Shown here: piece by piece, positions 1 through 7,529 of the stretch
Layout of the letters: each line of letters starts with the position of its first letter
Position numbering within the stretch: the first letter of the stretch is position 1
Assembly: GCA_009691725.1 (NCBI GenBank)
Contig: SIAP01000018.1
Location: 1-39,380 of the forward strand
Reading direction: 5' to 3'
DNA from: Phycisphaerales bacterium
GTDB taxonomy: Bacteria; Planctomycetota; Phycisphaerae; Phycisphaerales; SM1A02
Length of the DNA: 39,380 bases
Translations under genes and position numbers: made by a program
Notes under the pieces: generated by a model
The model's input: only the letters and a program-made list of their open reading frames with translations
The model's database searches: none
What the model was told of the DNA's origin: nothing

Positions 1-12
1 GTGAATCATCAT
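1..12 (-). CDS. rplO: Start of next spc-operon gene, probably ribosomal protein L15 (partial)
   Basis: Only the first four codons lie in the window (M-M-I-H, start ATG at 12-10). A clear ribosome binding site GAGGAG (22-27) sits nine bases upstream. In most bacteria rpsE is followed by rpmD (L30) and then rplO (L15). The start M-M-I-H fits what I recall of planctomycete L15 and not the usual start of L30, so I infer rplO with rpmD missing here. Four codons cannot prove this. Confidence 0.4.
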
Positions 13-60
13 GGCTGAATACTCCTCATCAAAGAATCTGAATCAATCTCGAACTCTGCG

Positions 61-990
61 TCAGGGCTGAACTGGCGGCGATCCTGCTGCGGGCGCAACT
101 TCCGGCGCAGCGATTGGTGTAATTGGCGCAGCGATTGGTGTAACTGGCGTAGCGATTGGTGTAATTGGCGCAGCGATTGGTGTAACTGGCGTAGCGATTG
201 GTGTAACTGGCGCAGCGATTGGTGTAACTGGCGTAGCGATTGGTGTAATTGGCGCAGCCGTTGGTGTAACTGGCGCATCTGCTGTGGCTACAGCGACATG
301 ACCTCGCCCGCCATCATCTGATCGCGGGCGACCACCGCCCCCACCACCACCGCCGCCACCAAACCGTCCACCACCGCCTGATCGACCGCCACCACCTCGG
401 CGGCGCTCATCTCCAACTGTGTTGACTGGTGCTGCGGCGCGTTCGCCTGAACGCTGCGCTGGCATCGCAGCCATTCCGCGCGCAATCGCATCCTCAACAG
501 TCGTCGTTCCCAATGTCACGCCGCGAAGTTGCTCGACGCGCTCGCGCGTCTTGAGCATGTCGAGCGCAACGAAGGTTGCCTTGACCAAGTTTTTTGCGTT
601 GCTCGATCCATAGGCCTTCGTCAAGCAATCTTGAACACCAAGCATGTCCAATACTGCGCGGACGGAAGCGCCTGCGATGACGCCCGTTCCGGGGCTTGCA
701 GGAACCAATCGCACGGTTGATGCGCCGAATCGTCCTTCAACCGAATGCGGGAGCGTGCGGCCCTGCAGCGGATATGCGCGCAACTTGCGCTTGCCCTCAC
801 GGGTCGCCTTCTCAACGCTGGTCGGGACCTGATTGCTCTTGGCGTATCCCACCGCGACTTTGCCGTGACGATCACCAACCACAACGAGTGCGCCGAAACT
901 AAAACGCCGACCACCCGCCACTGTGGATGATGTGCGAAACACCTTCACAGTTGTCGCATCTACGCCGCTGTCATCAAAATTGTCGTTCAT
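61..990 (-). CDS. rpsE: 30S ribosomal protein S5 with long low-complexity C-terminal tail
   Basis: S5 sits at the mRNA entry side of the small subunit and affects decoding accuracy. The N-terminal double-stranded RNA-binding part (about residues 12-80, with GRRFSFGALVVVGD and GYAKSNQV) and the second domain (about 85-175, with PASPGTGVIAGASVRAVL) are typical. S5 is normally about 165-175 residues; this one is 309. The extra part is a Gly/Arg-rich stretch (about 195-230) with a run of ten or more glycines, then a Pro/Thr/Ala/Ile repeat (about 240-300) made of seven-residue units encoded by the tandem DNA repeat at 110-277. The tail is in frame and ends at a TGA just before the next gene's ribosome binding site, so it is likely translated. 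Its role is unknown; an exposed disordered RNA- or protein-binding tail is possible. The start ATG 990 is unambiguous. Confidence 0.97.
   Translation of the reverse strand: MNDNFDDSGVDATTVKVFRTSSTVAGGRRFSFGALVVVGDRHGKVAVGYAKSNQVPTSVEKATREGKRKLRAYPLQGRTLPHSVEGRFGASTVRLVPASPGTGVIAGASVRAVLDMLGVQDCLTKAYGSSNAKNLVKATFVALDMLKTRERVEQLRGVTLGTTTVEDAIARGMAAMPAQRSGERAAAPVNTVGDERRRGGGGRSGGGGRFGGGGGGGGGGRPRSDDGGRGHVAVATADAPVTPTAAPITPIATPVTPIAAPVTPIATPVTPIAAPITPIATPVTPIAAPITPIAAPEVAPAAGSPPVQP
110..277 (-). repeat. Eight 21-bp tandem repeats inside rpsE
   Basis: Eight consecutive 21-base units (110-130, 131-151, 152-172, 173-193, 194-214, 215-235, 236-256, 257-277) follow the pattern gcgattggtgta-(a/t)(c/t)-tggcg-(c/t)a. 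They differ only at a few positions, often alternating between two versions. The unit length keeps the reading frame and encodes a seven-residue Pro/Thr/Ile/Ala/Val unit of the S5 tail. Near-identity suggests recent expansion by slippage or unequal exchange. Confidence 0.95.
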
Positions 991-1016
991 GTTTGTTCCA
1001 GTGTGAATCCAAATGT

Positions 1017-1379
1017 TTAGAACTTGAGTCCTGCCGTACGAGCTGCTTCTGCCAATGCCTTCACCCGTCCGTGATAGAGGTACCCGCCGCGATCGAAGAC
1101 CACTTCACCAACGCCCGCCTTGATCGCGCGTTCGGCAACTGCCTTTCCGACCACCGCTGCCGCACCCGCGTTGCCGCCCGTCTGCTTCGCGAGGTCAACA
1201 TCCAACGACGATGCTGAAGCGAGCGTCCGCCCCGCCAAGTCGTCGATGACTTGAACATAAATATGACGGGGCGAACGGAACACAGCGAGACGAGGACGCG
1301 TTGGCGTCCCACGAAGCGTCTTGCGAAGTCCCTTGCGACGGCGGCTACGGCGAGTTCTTTTTTGAGTGCAAATGTCCAT
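1017..1379 (-). CDS. rplR: 50S ribosomal protein L18
   Basis: L18 binds 5S rRNA with L5 and helps attach it to the large subunit. The protein is 120 residues, the usual length. The basic N-terminus ([17 protein letters not shown]) is followed by the family signature [23 protein letters not shown] and the C-terminal [26 protein letters not shown] ending, which is highly typical. It sits between rplF (43 bases upstream) and rpsE (26 bases downstream), the standard spc order. Confidence 0.97.
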   Translation of the reverse strand: MDICTQKRTRRSRRRKGLRKTLRGTPTRPRLAVFRSPRHIYVQVIDDLAGRTLASASSLDVDLAKQTGGNAGAAAVVGKAVAERAIKAGVGEVVFDRGGYLYHGRVKALAEAARTAGLKF

Positions 1380-1421
1380 GTGATTACCTGTGAATTCCTT
1401 TGAGTTCCGTTCGCGAATGAC

Positions 1422-1985
1422 TTACGCGCCGAATGCCTTGCCCTTCTTGCGCTGAATGACTTCGCCCGAATACTTGATGCCCTTGCCGTTGTACGGTTCA
1501 GGCTTGCGTTGACTGCGAACGAGGCTTGCGAACGCTCCGACTTGCTGAGCGTCCACGCCAGCGATCGTGATAAGGGTGTCCTTCTCGATCGTGCATGTGA
1601 CGGTGTCTGGCACAACGAGCACGATTGGATTGCAGAAGCCGATGGAAAGCACCAACTTCTTGCCTTGCAACTTCGCAGTCCAACCCACGCCGATCACTTC
1701 AAGTTTGATGGAGTACCCATCGGTCACTCCCTTCACCATCTTGTTCAGAACGGCGCGGGTGGTGCCCCAGTACGCACGGCGATTGCCCTCGTCAATCCGT
1801 GCCATGTCGTCAACCGCGCACGAGATCGACTTCGTTGCATCGTCGTAGGCAACGACGACCTCTGGACGGTAGATAAAGAAGTTCTTGCCCTTGGGTCCCT
1901 GAATGTCAACCCGCTTTGTTGCGGCATTCACCGAGACCTTGACGGTCGCGGGGACGGGGATGAGTTGTTTTCCAATTCGGCTCAT
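1422..1985 (-). CDS. rplF: 50S ribosomal protein L6
   Basis: L6 lies near the factor-binding site of the large subunit. The start is taken at ATG 1985 (MSRIGKQLIPVP), preceded by AAGGAACCACCC; the frame is open further upstream into rpsH but that extension has no family resemblance. The 187-residue product has the two repeated L6 domains and ends with the diagnostic RKPEPYNGKGIKYSGE stretch and GKAFGA. Length is normal (about 175-185). Confidence 0.97.
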   Translation of the reverse strand: MSRIGKQLIPVPATVKVSVNAATKRVDIQGPKGKNFFIYRPEVVVAYDDATKSISCAVDDMARIDEGNRRAYWGTTRAVLNKMVKGVTDGYSIKLEVIGVGWTAKLQGKKLVLSIGFCNPIVLVVPDTVTCTIEKDTLITIAGVDAQQVGAFASLVRSQRKPEPYNGKGIKYSGEVIQRKKGKAFGA

Positions 1986-2001
1986 GGGTGGTTCCTTTCG
2001 A

Positions 2002-2400
2002 TCACGAGACCGCGCAGACGACTTCGCCACCGACTCGCATTTCGCGTGCCTTCCGATCACTCATCACGCCCTGGCTTGTTGAGACCACCGTGATCCCAAG
2101 TCCTTCGAGCAGGCGAGGCATATTTTCCGTCCCGCAGTAGACACGGCAACCCGAATGCGACACTCGGTCGATCCTGTTGATGAGTGTTTCACCGCGTGGT
2201 CCATACTTCAACTGCACGCGCAGCAGGCCTTGGCGACCATCTGGAATCACTTCGAATCCAGTGATGTAGCCCTCGTCGCGCAACACCTCCAGCACGCCGC
2301 GGTTCAAGCGGTTGTTGAGGCAGGTGACGCTCTTGCGTCGAATCGAAACCGCATTGCGGATGCGGGTCAACATATCGGCGGTGAGATCTTGCAGTGACAT
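2002..2400 (-). CDS. rpsH: 30S ribosomal protein S8
   Basis: S8 is a primary 16S rRNA-binding protein of the platform and in some bacteria represses the spc operon. The 132-residue product begins MSLQDLTADMLTRIRNA, the standard N-terminus, and ends with the signature region STSQGVMSDRKAREMRVGGE. The start is ATG 2400. It lies between rpsN and rplF as in other spc operons, with 16 bases to rplF. No sequence-level sign of an S8 autoregulatory site was looked for beyond the short intergenic spaces, which are too small to judge. Confidence 0.97.
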   Translation of the reverse strand: MSLQDLTADMLTRIRNAVSIRRKSVTCLNNRLNRGVLEVLRDEGYITGFEVIPDGRQGLLRVQLKYGPRGETLINRIDRVSHSGCRVYCGTENMPRLLEGLGITVVSTSQGVMSDRKAREMRVGGEVVCAVS

Positions 2401-2434
2401 GATTGAATCCTTGAGTGTTTGGAATCGATACGAA

Positions 2435-2620
2435 TTACCAAGAGGCCTTGCGCATGCCTGGAATCATTCCAAGCAATGCCAATTCGCGCAGCAGATGCCG
2501 GCTGATTCTGAACTTGCGGTAGTACGCACGTGCGTGACCGGTGATTTCACAGCGGTTGCGCTTGCGCGTCGAGAACTTCGGCGTGGCCTTCATTTTTGCG
2601 AATACGCGTTTGCTTGCCAT
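2435..2620 (-). CDS. rpsN: 30S ribosomal protein S14, short form lacking the zinc ribbon
   Basis: S14 helps assemble the head of the small subunit. The protein is 61 residues, the length of the short zinc-binding type, and shows the type's core [16 protein letters not shown] ... [14 protein letters not shown] ... [11 protein letters not shown]. In the zinc form four cysteines are arranged CxxC ... CxxC. Here only Cys24 remains; the others are Thr27, Ser40 and Leu43, so zinc cannot be held in the usual way. Zinc-free S14 is usually the longer, about 100-residue form, so a short cysteine-poor form is notable. It sits between rplE and rpsH; only one copy is visible in the window. Confidence 0.96.
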   Translation of the reverse strand: MASKRVFAKMKATPKFSTRKRNRCEITGHARAYYRKFRISRHLLRELALLGMIPGMRKASW

Positions 2621-2641
2621 AGTGTTTCTTTCAGTTCCTGT

Positions 2642-3265
2642 TTAGCTGGCGATTGCGATGGGCTTCTTCGCGGGTGGCTCGGGCTTGACGAACGGCATGC
2701 CGAGTTCCGCGAGCACGATGCGACTCTTCTTTGCATCGCTCCGGCGAAAGACGATGTTGATGTTCATCCCGTGGGTGTGATTGACAGCTGCCATGTTGAT
2801 CTCGGGCCAGACGGCCTGTTCGGTCAACCCCATCGCGAAATTGCCTTGCCGATCGAATGTCTTGTCTGAAACGCCTCGAAAATCCTTGATACGAGGCATC
2901 GCAAGATTGATCAGTCGATCAAGGAAGTTCCACATTCGCTCGCGGCGGAGGGTGACCATAAACGCACTCGGTGCGCCCTCACGAACCTTGAAATTGGACA
3001 CGGCCTTCTTGGCGAGAATCATGATCGGCTTCTGCCCAGAGATCGTCGCGAGTGTTCCGATGACGGCATCGCGATACTCCGGCTTCAGCTTCTGATTCTC
3101 GAGATGGCGTCCAACACCAACATTGATGATGACCTTTTCGATCGATGGCAGTTGGTGCACATTCTTCATGCCGAACTCTGCAAGGACACGCTGCGAAACT
3201 TCATCGCGATAAAGCTGACGCAGGCGCGGTTCGGGATAGGACTTGGCGATTTCTTTCTTACTCAT
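2642..3265 (-). CDS. rplE: 50S ribosomal protein L5
   Basis: L5 binds 5S rRNA and contacts the P-site tRNA and bridge to the small subunit. The start is taken at ATG 3265 (MSKKEIAKSYPEPRLRQLY) because GAAGGAG lies eight bases upstream and because the longer open frame would run through rplX. The 207-residue product carries the family signatures PSIEKVIINVGVG, TLATISGQKPI, KKAVSNFKVREG and GLTEQAVWPEI. The C-terminus is a little longer than usual, ending in a Lys/Pro-rich tail after the EPPAKKP stretch. Confidence 0.97.
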   Translation of the reverse strand: MSKKEIAKSYPEPRLRQLYRDEVSQRVLAEFGMKNVHQLPSIEKVIINVGVGRHLENQKLKPEYRDAVIGTLATISGQKPIMILAKKAVSNFKVREGAPSAFMVTLRRERMWNFLDRLINLAMPRIKDFRGVSDKTFDRQGNFAMGLTEQAVWPEINMAAVNHTHGMNINIVFRRSDAKKSRIVLAELGMPFVKPEPPAKKPIAIAS

Positions 3266-3275
3266 GGATGCTCCT

Positions 3276-3617
3276 TCAAGACTTGGTCTTGGTCGCACCG
3301 CGCAACACATGCAACGACGTGCCGTTGCGTGCTGCGATGCGAACCTTCGACCCATCTGGTTTGGCAACAAATCGCACGCGCGTTGGCTTGCCATCGACGA
3401 CCGGGCTGACATTGGAAATGTGAATCGAGAGTTCCTTCTCGATGACGGAACCCTTCGGTTGCGCCTGTGTGGCTTTGATATTGCGCTTGTGCAGGTTGAT
3501 TCCCTTGACAAACACGCGCATCGCCTTGCGATCCACGGAGAGAATCTCGCCTGTCTTGCCTCGGTTGTTCCCCGAGGTCACCATCACAACATCACCTTTT
3601 TTGACATGGAGCGGCAT
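3276..3617 (-). CDS. rplX: 50S ribosomal protein L24
   Basis: L24 starts large-subunit assembly by binding the 5' part of 23S rRNA. The start is placed at ATG 3617 (MPLHVKKGDVVMVTSG), four bases after the rplN stop, with GAGGTGG inside the end of rplN as ribosome binding site. The KOW motif region (KGDVVMVTSGNNRGKTGEIL) and the following RVFVKGINLHKRNIK signature are clear. The product is 113 residues, within the family range. Confidence 0.97.
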   Translation of the reverse strand: MPLHVKKGDVVMVTSGNNRGKTGEILSVDRKAMRVFVKGINLHKRNIKATQAQPKGSVIEKELSIHISNVSPVVDGKPTRVRFVAKPDGSKVRIAARNGTSLHVLRGATKTKS

Positions 3618-3621
3618 GGGA

Positions 3622-4008
3622 TTAGACCACCTCTGGCGCAAGGGACACGATCTTCATGTAGTTCTTCTCCCGCAGTTCACGCGCAACAGCGCCGAAGATG
3701 CGCGTGCCTTTGGGATTTCCATCGTCATCGATGAGAACACATGCATTGGAATCGAAGCGAACATATGAGCCATCATCACGGCGCACCGGATACTTGACTC
3801 GAACGATCACGGCGAGCGCCTTGTCGCCTGACTTCACGTCGCCGTTTGGAATTGCTGCCTTGATGGCAACGCGCACGCGATCGCCAACCGACATCGAAAG
3901 TCGGGTGAATCGACCACGAGCCGTGCTCGCACCGAGCACACCGATCACCATCGCTTCGCGTGCGCCGCTGTTGTCGGCAACTTCAAGTCTGCTTTCTTTT
4001 TGAATCAT
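3622..4008 (-). CDS. rplN: 50S ribosomal protein L14
   Basis: L14 lies at the subunit interface and forms an intersubunit bridge. The 128-residue product begins [17 protein letters not shown], the near-universal L14 start, and contains the signature [14 protein letters not shown] and the C-terminal [20 protein letters not shown]. It is a few residues longer than the usual 122. It is followed after only four bases by rplX. Confidence 0.98.
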   Translation of the reverse strand: MIQKESRLEVADNSGAREAMVIGVLGASTARGRFTRLSMSVGDRVRVAIKAAIPNGDVKSGDKALAVIVRVKYPVRRDDGSYVRFDSNACVLIDDDGNPKGTRIFGAVARELREKNYMKIVSLAPEVV

Positions 4009-4038
4009 TTCATTCGTCTCCGTTGAAGTTTTCCGAAC

Positions 4039-4359
4039 TCACTCCTTGACCTTCACTGTTTCGCCGTACACCACTTCGGCCTTGACTGGGGCACGCTCAA
4101 CGATGCGAACAAGCGTCCACCGCTTGGTGCGCGAAAGTGGTCGACACTCTGCGATCTCGACGCGGTCACCGGTATGCGAATCGTTCGTTTCATCATGCAC
4201 CTGAAGCATGGTGCGTCGACGCACATACTTTCCGTACCGTGGATGCCGAGCTGAATACGAAATGACCACGCGACGGGTGCGATCCTGCACATCACGATCG
4301 ACCATGCCGATCATGCGTGGGCCGTTTTCTGGAACGACGACAGGAGACTTGCGACTCAA
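4039..4359 (-). CDS. rpsQ: 30S ribosomal protein S17 (TTG start, N-terminal extension)
   Basis: S17 is an OB-fold protein that binds helix 11 of 16S rRNA early in assembly. The core is clear: MIGMVDRDVQDRTRRVVIS, the GKYVRRRTMLQVHDE region and GDRVEIAECRPLSRTKRW. I place the start at TTG 4359, which overlaps the rpmC stop as TTGA and has GAAGGTGA just upstream; this gives 106 residues. The other choice is ATG 4314 (MIGMVDRD), giving 91 residues, closer to the usual 80-90 but with no ribosome binding site that I can see. The translational overlap favours TTG. The frame is open further upstream only because of the repeat in rpmC. Confidence 0.93.
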   Translation of the reverse strand: MSRKSPVVVPENGPRMIGMVDRDVQDRTRRVVISYSARHPRYGKYVRRRTMLQVHDETNDSHTGDRVEIAECRPLSRTKRWTLVRIVERAPVKAEVVYGETVKVKE

Positions 4360-4652
4360 GACTTCACCTTCTTTCGAGCGACTGGCTTTCGAGCGACTGG
4401 CTTTCGAGCGACTTGTTTGAGAACGACCGGCTTTCGGAGAGTTGGAGTCCGAGCAGGCGATGTGGCGACGCGTCGAGCGGATGTCTCGGTCAACAAACGA
4501 GCCAAGTCCACACGGGTCTTGACGAACTGCGAAGAATCCTTGACCTTTTCGGTCACGACCTGCGAACGCAGGTCGAAAAGCGCACGACGCACGCGGGTGC
4601 ATTCGATGCTCAATTCTTCATCCTTCAACTTCTTGATTTCTTTCATATCCAT
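4356..4652 (-). CDS. rpmC: 50S ribosomal protein L29 with basic repeat tail
   Basis: L29 lies near the peptide exit tunnel, where signal recognition particle and trigger factor dock. Residues 1-65 are typical (MDMKEIKKLKDEEL, then RRALFDLRSQV and KTRVDLARLLTE). L29 is normally 60-70 residues; this one has 98. The added tail is rich in Arg, Lys, Pro, Val and Ala and contains repeated VARKP units encoded by the 15-base repeat at 4371-4415. A basic, probably disordered tail at the tunnel exit could contact rRNA, but this is inference. Its stop codon overlaps the proposed rpsQ TTG start. Confidence 0.95.
   Translation of the reverse strand: MDMKEIKKLKDEELSIECTRVRRALFDLRSQVVTEKVKDSSQFVKTRVDLARLLTETSARRVATSPARTPTLRKPVVLKQVARKPVARKPVARKKVKS
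4371..4415 (-). repeat. Three 15-bp tandem repeats inside rpmC
   Basis: Units ctttcgagcgactgg (4371-4385), the same again (4386-4400) and ctttcgagcgacttg (4401-4415), with a degenerate fourth copy at 4416-4430. The repeat is in frame and encodes repeated Val-Ala-Arg-Lys-Pro in the L29 tail. Confidence 0.92.
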
Positions 4653-4690
4653 GATTCGGTTCCTTCAATTCTGTCTGATTACATAGCCGA

Positions 4691-5110
4691 TTACACGGCC
4701 AACCGTCGCGCCACCATGCGACATCGCACTGGCATCTTGTAGGCAACACGCGCAAGCGCCTGCTTTGCCAACTCTTCTGAAACACCCTCGACTTCAAAGA
4801 GCACTGTGCCTGGCTTCACACGCGCAGCCCAGTACTCAACTTCCGCCTTTCCAGTACCCATTCGAGTTTCCAATGGCTTCTTCGAGATCGGCTTCTCAGG
4901 AAAGACTCGGATGTAAAGCTTGCCTTGACGTCGAAGGAAGTGCTGCGCAGCGATGCGCCCTGCCTCAATCTGGCGACCGCTCAACCAGACGGTTTCCAGC
5001 GATTGCAGTCCGTACTCGCCGAAAGCGACGTAGTTGCCGCGCGTAGCGCAACCCTTCATCTTTCCGCGTTGTTGCTTGCGGTACTTGACTCGTGATGGAA
5101 GTAGGTTCAT
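4691..5110 (-). CDS. rplP: 50S ribosomal protein L16
   Basis: L16 helps shape the A-site region of the large subunit. The 139-residue product starts MNLLPSRVKYRKQQRGK, a small variant of the usual MLMPKRVKYRKQHRG, and contains the signatures KPISKKPLETRMGTGKA and EYWAARVKPGTVLFE. Length is normal (136-140). It lies between rpsC (68 bases upstream) and rpmC (38 bases downstream). The 68-base spacer to rpsC carries a short tandem repeat. Confidence 0.97.
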   Translation of the reverse strand: MNLLPSRVKYRKQQRGKMKGCATRGNYVAFGEYGLQSLETVWLSGRQIEAGRIAAQHFLRRQGKLYIRVFPEKPISKKPLETRMGTGKAEVEYWAARVKPGTVLFEVEGVSEELAKQALARVAYKMPVRCRMVARRLAV

Positions 5111-5120
5111 GGCTTATCTC

Positions 5121-5147
5121 GTTGTGTTCGTTGTGCTCGTTGTGCTC
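5121..5147. repeat. Three 9-bp tandem repeats between rpsC and rplP
   Basis: Units gttgtgttc (5121-5129), gttgtgctc (5130-5138) and gttgtgctc (5139-5147), with a degenerate copy after them. They fill the leader just before the rplP start, so no strong ribosome binding site is visible there. A slippage product is the simplest explanation. Confidence 0.85.
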
Positions 5148-5178
5148 GTGTGGTTCGTTTGATTCATCGATGCATTGA

Positions 5179-5886
5179 CTAGCGCCGACCACGCACACGG
5201 GCCTTGCCACCCGCAGCGGTTGATTGATAATCCGGTTGACTCTCCGCCGCGGAATACATGCCGCGGTAGACCCAGACCTTGACGCCAAGTGCGCCATAGG
5301 TGGTGAATGAATGCGCCAGGGCGTAATCGACATGTGCCTGCAGCGTCGATCGCGGAATCGATCCCAATCGCATGTCGAGCGTTCGACTCATCTCTGCGCC
5401 GCCCAGTCGACCAGCCAAGAGAATGCGGATCCCCTTCGCACCATTCTGCATCGCGCTCTCGCAACGCATCTTGATGATGCGGCGGAAATTAGCACGCTTC
5501 TTCAATTGCTCTGCCATTGTTTCAGCGATCAGTCGAGCATCAATCTCTGGATTCCGAACTTCAACTATCTCCACCGCAACCTTGCGGCTCGTGAGCGCCT
5601 GAAGTTCGTTCACCAATTGCTCCCTGCCCGCACCCTTGAGGCCAAGCACTTGCCCAGGGCGAGCAGTCTTGATGACGACCTTCAACTCTTCGCGGGTGCG
5701 CTCGATGAGCACATCGCTGACCGCCGCAAAGGGCGGGGTGCGATTGAGTCGCTTGTCGATGAACTTTCGGATCTTGTAATCCTCGACGAGCAATTCACCG
5801 AAGAGCGCCTTGGGCGCAAACCAACGGCTCTTGTGTGTCTCAGTGATGCCGACTCGGAAACCAAATGGATGTGTCTTTTGACCCAT
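5179..5886 (-). CDS. rpsC: 30S ribosomal protein S3
   Basis: S3 lies at the mRNA entry tunnel and has helicase-like activity with S4 and S5. The 235-residue product begins MGQKTHPFGFRVGITETHKS, the near-invariant start. The KH domain (about 40-110, with GLKGAGREQLVNELQALTS) and the C-terminal domain with GAKGIRILLAGRLGGAEMSRT are clear. It ends with a short basic tail. Start ATG 5886 lies ten bases after the rplV stop. Confidence 0.98.
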   Translation of the reverse strand: MGQKTHPFGFRVGITETHKSRWFAPKALFGELLVEDYKIRKFIDKRLNRTPPFAAVSDVLIERTREELKVVIKTARPGQVLGLKGAGREQLVNELQALTSRKVAVEIVEVRNPEIDARLIAETMAEQLKKRANFRRIIKMRCESAMQNGAKGIRILLAGRLGGAEMSRTLDMRLGSIPRSTLQAHVDYALAHSFTTYGALGVKVWVYRGMYSAAESQPDYQSTAAGGKARVRGRR

Positions 5887-5896
5887 ATTGAAAACC

Positions 5897-6280
5897 TCAG
5901 GATTTGCGCTCGGCTACGGTCACATGGATGTGACTCGTCCGCTTCTTGATTGGATGAGAGCGCCCACGGTCTTTCGGCTGGAAGCGCTTGATGATTGGAC
6001 CTTCGTCGACCTTTGTTTCGTGGATGAAGAGAGATCCGACATCGGCATCCCGCTCTTCAGCGTTAGCGATCGCACTCTTCAGAACGACTTTCACGAACAC
6101 AGCTCCGCGACGGGGACTGAAGTCCAGACGCGTCATCGCCGTGGCGACATCGAGTCCTCGAATCATGTCCGTCACGAGCCGAACCTTGCGCGGCGCAATG
6201 CGGCAGTGTCGATGGGATGCGGTGTAGATCGCAGCCTCCGTCGTTCCAGTGTCAGTCTTTCCAGTGTCAGTCTTCTTCAT
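5897..6280 (-). CDS. rplV: 50S ribosomal protein L22
   Basis: L22 lines the peptide exit tunnel. The start is taken at ATG 6280 (MKKTDTGKTDTG) because GGAG lies six bases upstream; a TTG at 6292 is in frame but has no such support. The 127-residue product has a short Thr/Asp/Gly-rich N-terminal extension (residues 3-13), partly from a 15-base duplication, then the L22 core: RIAPRKVRLVTDMIRG, AVKVVLKSAIANAE-like, ETKVDEGPIIKRF and the final HIHVTVAERKS. The arrangement rpsS-rplV-rpsC is standard. Confidence 0.96.
   Translation of the reverse strand: MKKTDTGKTDTGTTEAAIYTASHRHCRIAPRKVRLVTDMIRGLDVATAMTRLDFSPRRGAVFVKVVLKSAIANAEERDADVGSLFIHETKVDEGPIIKRFQPKDRGRSHPIKKRTSHIHVTVAERKS
6246..6275 (-). 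repeat. 15-bp tandem duplication at the start of rplV
   Basis: ccagtgtcagtcttt (6246-6260) is followed directly by ccagtgtcagtcttc (6261-6275). It is in frame and encodes a doubled Lys-Thr-Asp-Thr-Gly near the L22 N-terminus. Confidence 0.85.
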
Positions 6281-6320
6281 TGCGTGCTCCAATGTGTTCG
6301 CTTCGTGGTCAATGACCGCA

Positions 6321-6617
6321 TCACGAGCTGGTCTTCTCGCCGCCTGCGATGCCTTCCTTCTTGTTCGTGTGTCCGCGGAATGTGCGAGTCATTGCAAACT
6401 CGCCCAACTTGTGACCAACCATGTCTTCGGTGACGAAGACATCGATGAAAGCACGACCGTTGTGCACTTGGAATGTCGTGCCGATGAATTCGGGAACGAT
6501 GGTGCACGCACGGCGCCAGGTCTTGATGGGTTGTCGTCGTCCGCTCGCAGTAACGACCTCGACCTTGCGGAAGAGTTTCTCGTCGACTGCTGGACCTTTC
6601 TTGAGTGATCGTGACAT
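6321..6617 (-). CDS. rpsS: 30S ribosomal protein S19
   Basis: S19 sits in the head of the small subunit and contacts S13 and A-site tRNA. The 98-residue product begins [15 protein letters not shown] and has the signature [21 protein letters not shown] followed by TVQVHNG-like and [23 protein letters not shown]. The start ATG 6617 has AGGAGA upstream at good spacing. Slightly longer than the usual 92. Confidence 0.97.
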   Translation of the reverse strand: MSRSLKKGPAVDEKLFRKVEVVTASGRRQPIKTWRRACTIVPEFIGTTFQVHNGRAFIDVFVTEDMVGHKLGEFAMTRTFRGHTNKKEGIAGGEKTSS

Positions 6618-6654
6618 ATTCGTTATCTCCTGTGCTCTGCTTCAGTGTGTGCGA

Positions 6655-7509
6655 TCAGACCTTGAGTTGCCCGTAGCGACGGCTGAATCGACGACGAAGA
6701 ATGCGCTCATCGCTCGCTTTACCGCGCAATCGAGTCCGACCGCCCTTGGCTGGCGTGTTGCTGGCATTCGATGGAATCTGTCCACCCTTTGATCGGCCCT
6801 CACCACCACCGTGCGGATGCTGATGATGGCTCATCGCCATTCCGCGGGTGCGTGGGCGGCGACCAAGCCACCGTGCTCGACCTGCCTTTCCTAACTTCAC
6901 AAGTGCGTGGTCAGCATTGCCGACTGCGCCAATGGTGGCTCTGCAATCGAGAGACACCTGCCGGATTTCGCCCGATGGCAACACCAGTGTCGCAAACCGA
7001 CCTTCTTTGTTTGTGAGCCGCGCCGACATTCCTGCGGAGCGCACGACCTGCGCGCCCTTGCCGGGAACCAACTCCACCGCGTGCACATCCAAACCGGTTG
7101 GAATGTGGCGCAGCGCCATGCAGTTTCCAATCTCTGGCTCAACCTGCTTGGCAGAACTGATCACTTTCGTTCCAACGCGAATGTTCTTTGGAGCAAGGAT
7201 GTAGCGCACGCTCTCATCGGCGTACTTCAGCAACGCAAGATGGCACGAGCGATTTGGGTCGTACTCGACTCCGACCACGGTCGCTGGCGCATCATCCTTC
7301 GTGCGACGCCAATCGATGAGGCGGTATCGGCGCTTGTGGCCTCCACCCTGTTGAATCACGGTCAGTTTGCCCTGGCAATTGCGGCCGCCGGTTTTGTGCA
7401 GGGGACGAAGCAGGCTCTTTTCTGGAGTCTTCTTGGTCACTTCGGTGTGCAGATTCACCGATGCGTTGCGGCGGCTGTTGGTGACTGGTTTGTAAACGCG
7501 AATCGTCAT
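6655..7509 (-). CDS. rplB: 50S ribosomal protein L2
   Basis: L2 is needed for subunit joining and shapes the peptidyl transferase centre. The 284-residue product has the family core: GRNCQGKLTVIQQGGGHKRRYR near residue 45, the RNA-binding SH3-like region, and the signature around HPHGGGEGRSKGG near residue 230, which holds the conserved His. The segment before it reads MAMSHHQ rather than the common MNPVDH. It ends RRFSRRYGQLKV. The start is ATG 7509, 21 bases after the rplW stop. Confidence 0.98.
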   Translation of the reverse strand: MTIRVYKPVTNSRRNASVNLHTEVTKKTPEKSLLRPLHKTGGRNCQGKLTVIQQGGGHKRRYRLIDWRRTKDDAPATVVGVEYDPNRSCHLALLKYADESVRYILAPKNIRVGTKVISSAKQVEPEIGNCMALRHIPTGLDVHAVELVPGKGAQVVRSAGMSARLTNKEGRFATLVLPSGEIRQVSLDCRATIGAVGNADHALVKLGKAGRARWLGRRPRTRGMAMSHHQHPHGGGEGRSKGGQIPSNASNTPAKGGRTRLRGKASDERILRRRFSRRYGQLKV

Positions 7510-7529
7510 TGGTGTTGCTCCGGTCTCAA

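Noticed and set aside
110..277. CRISPR-like array
   Set aside because: The 21-base units are directly adjacent with no spacers and keep the rpsE reading frame; it is a coding repeat. The repeat at 30083-30217 was rejected for the same reason.
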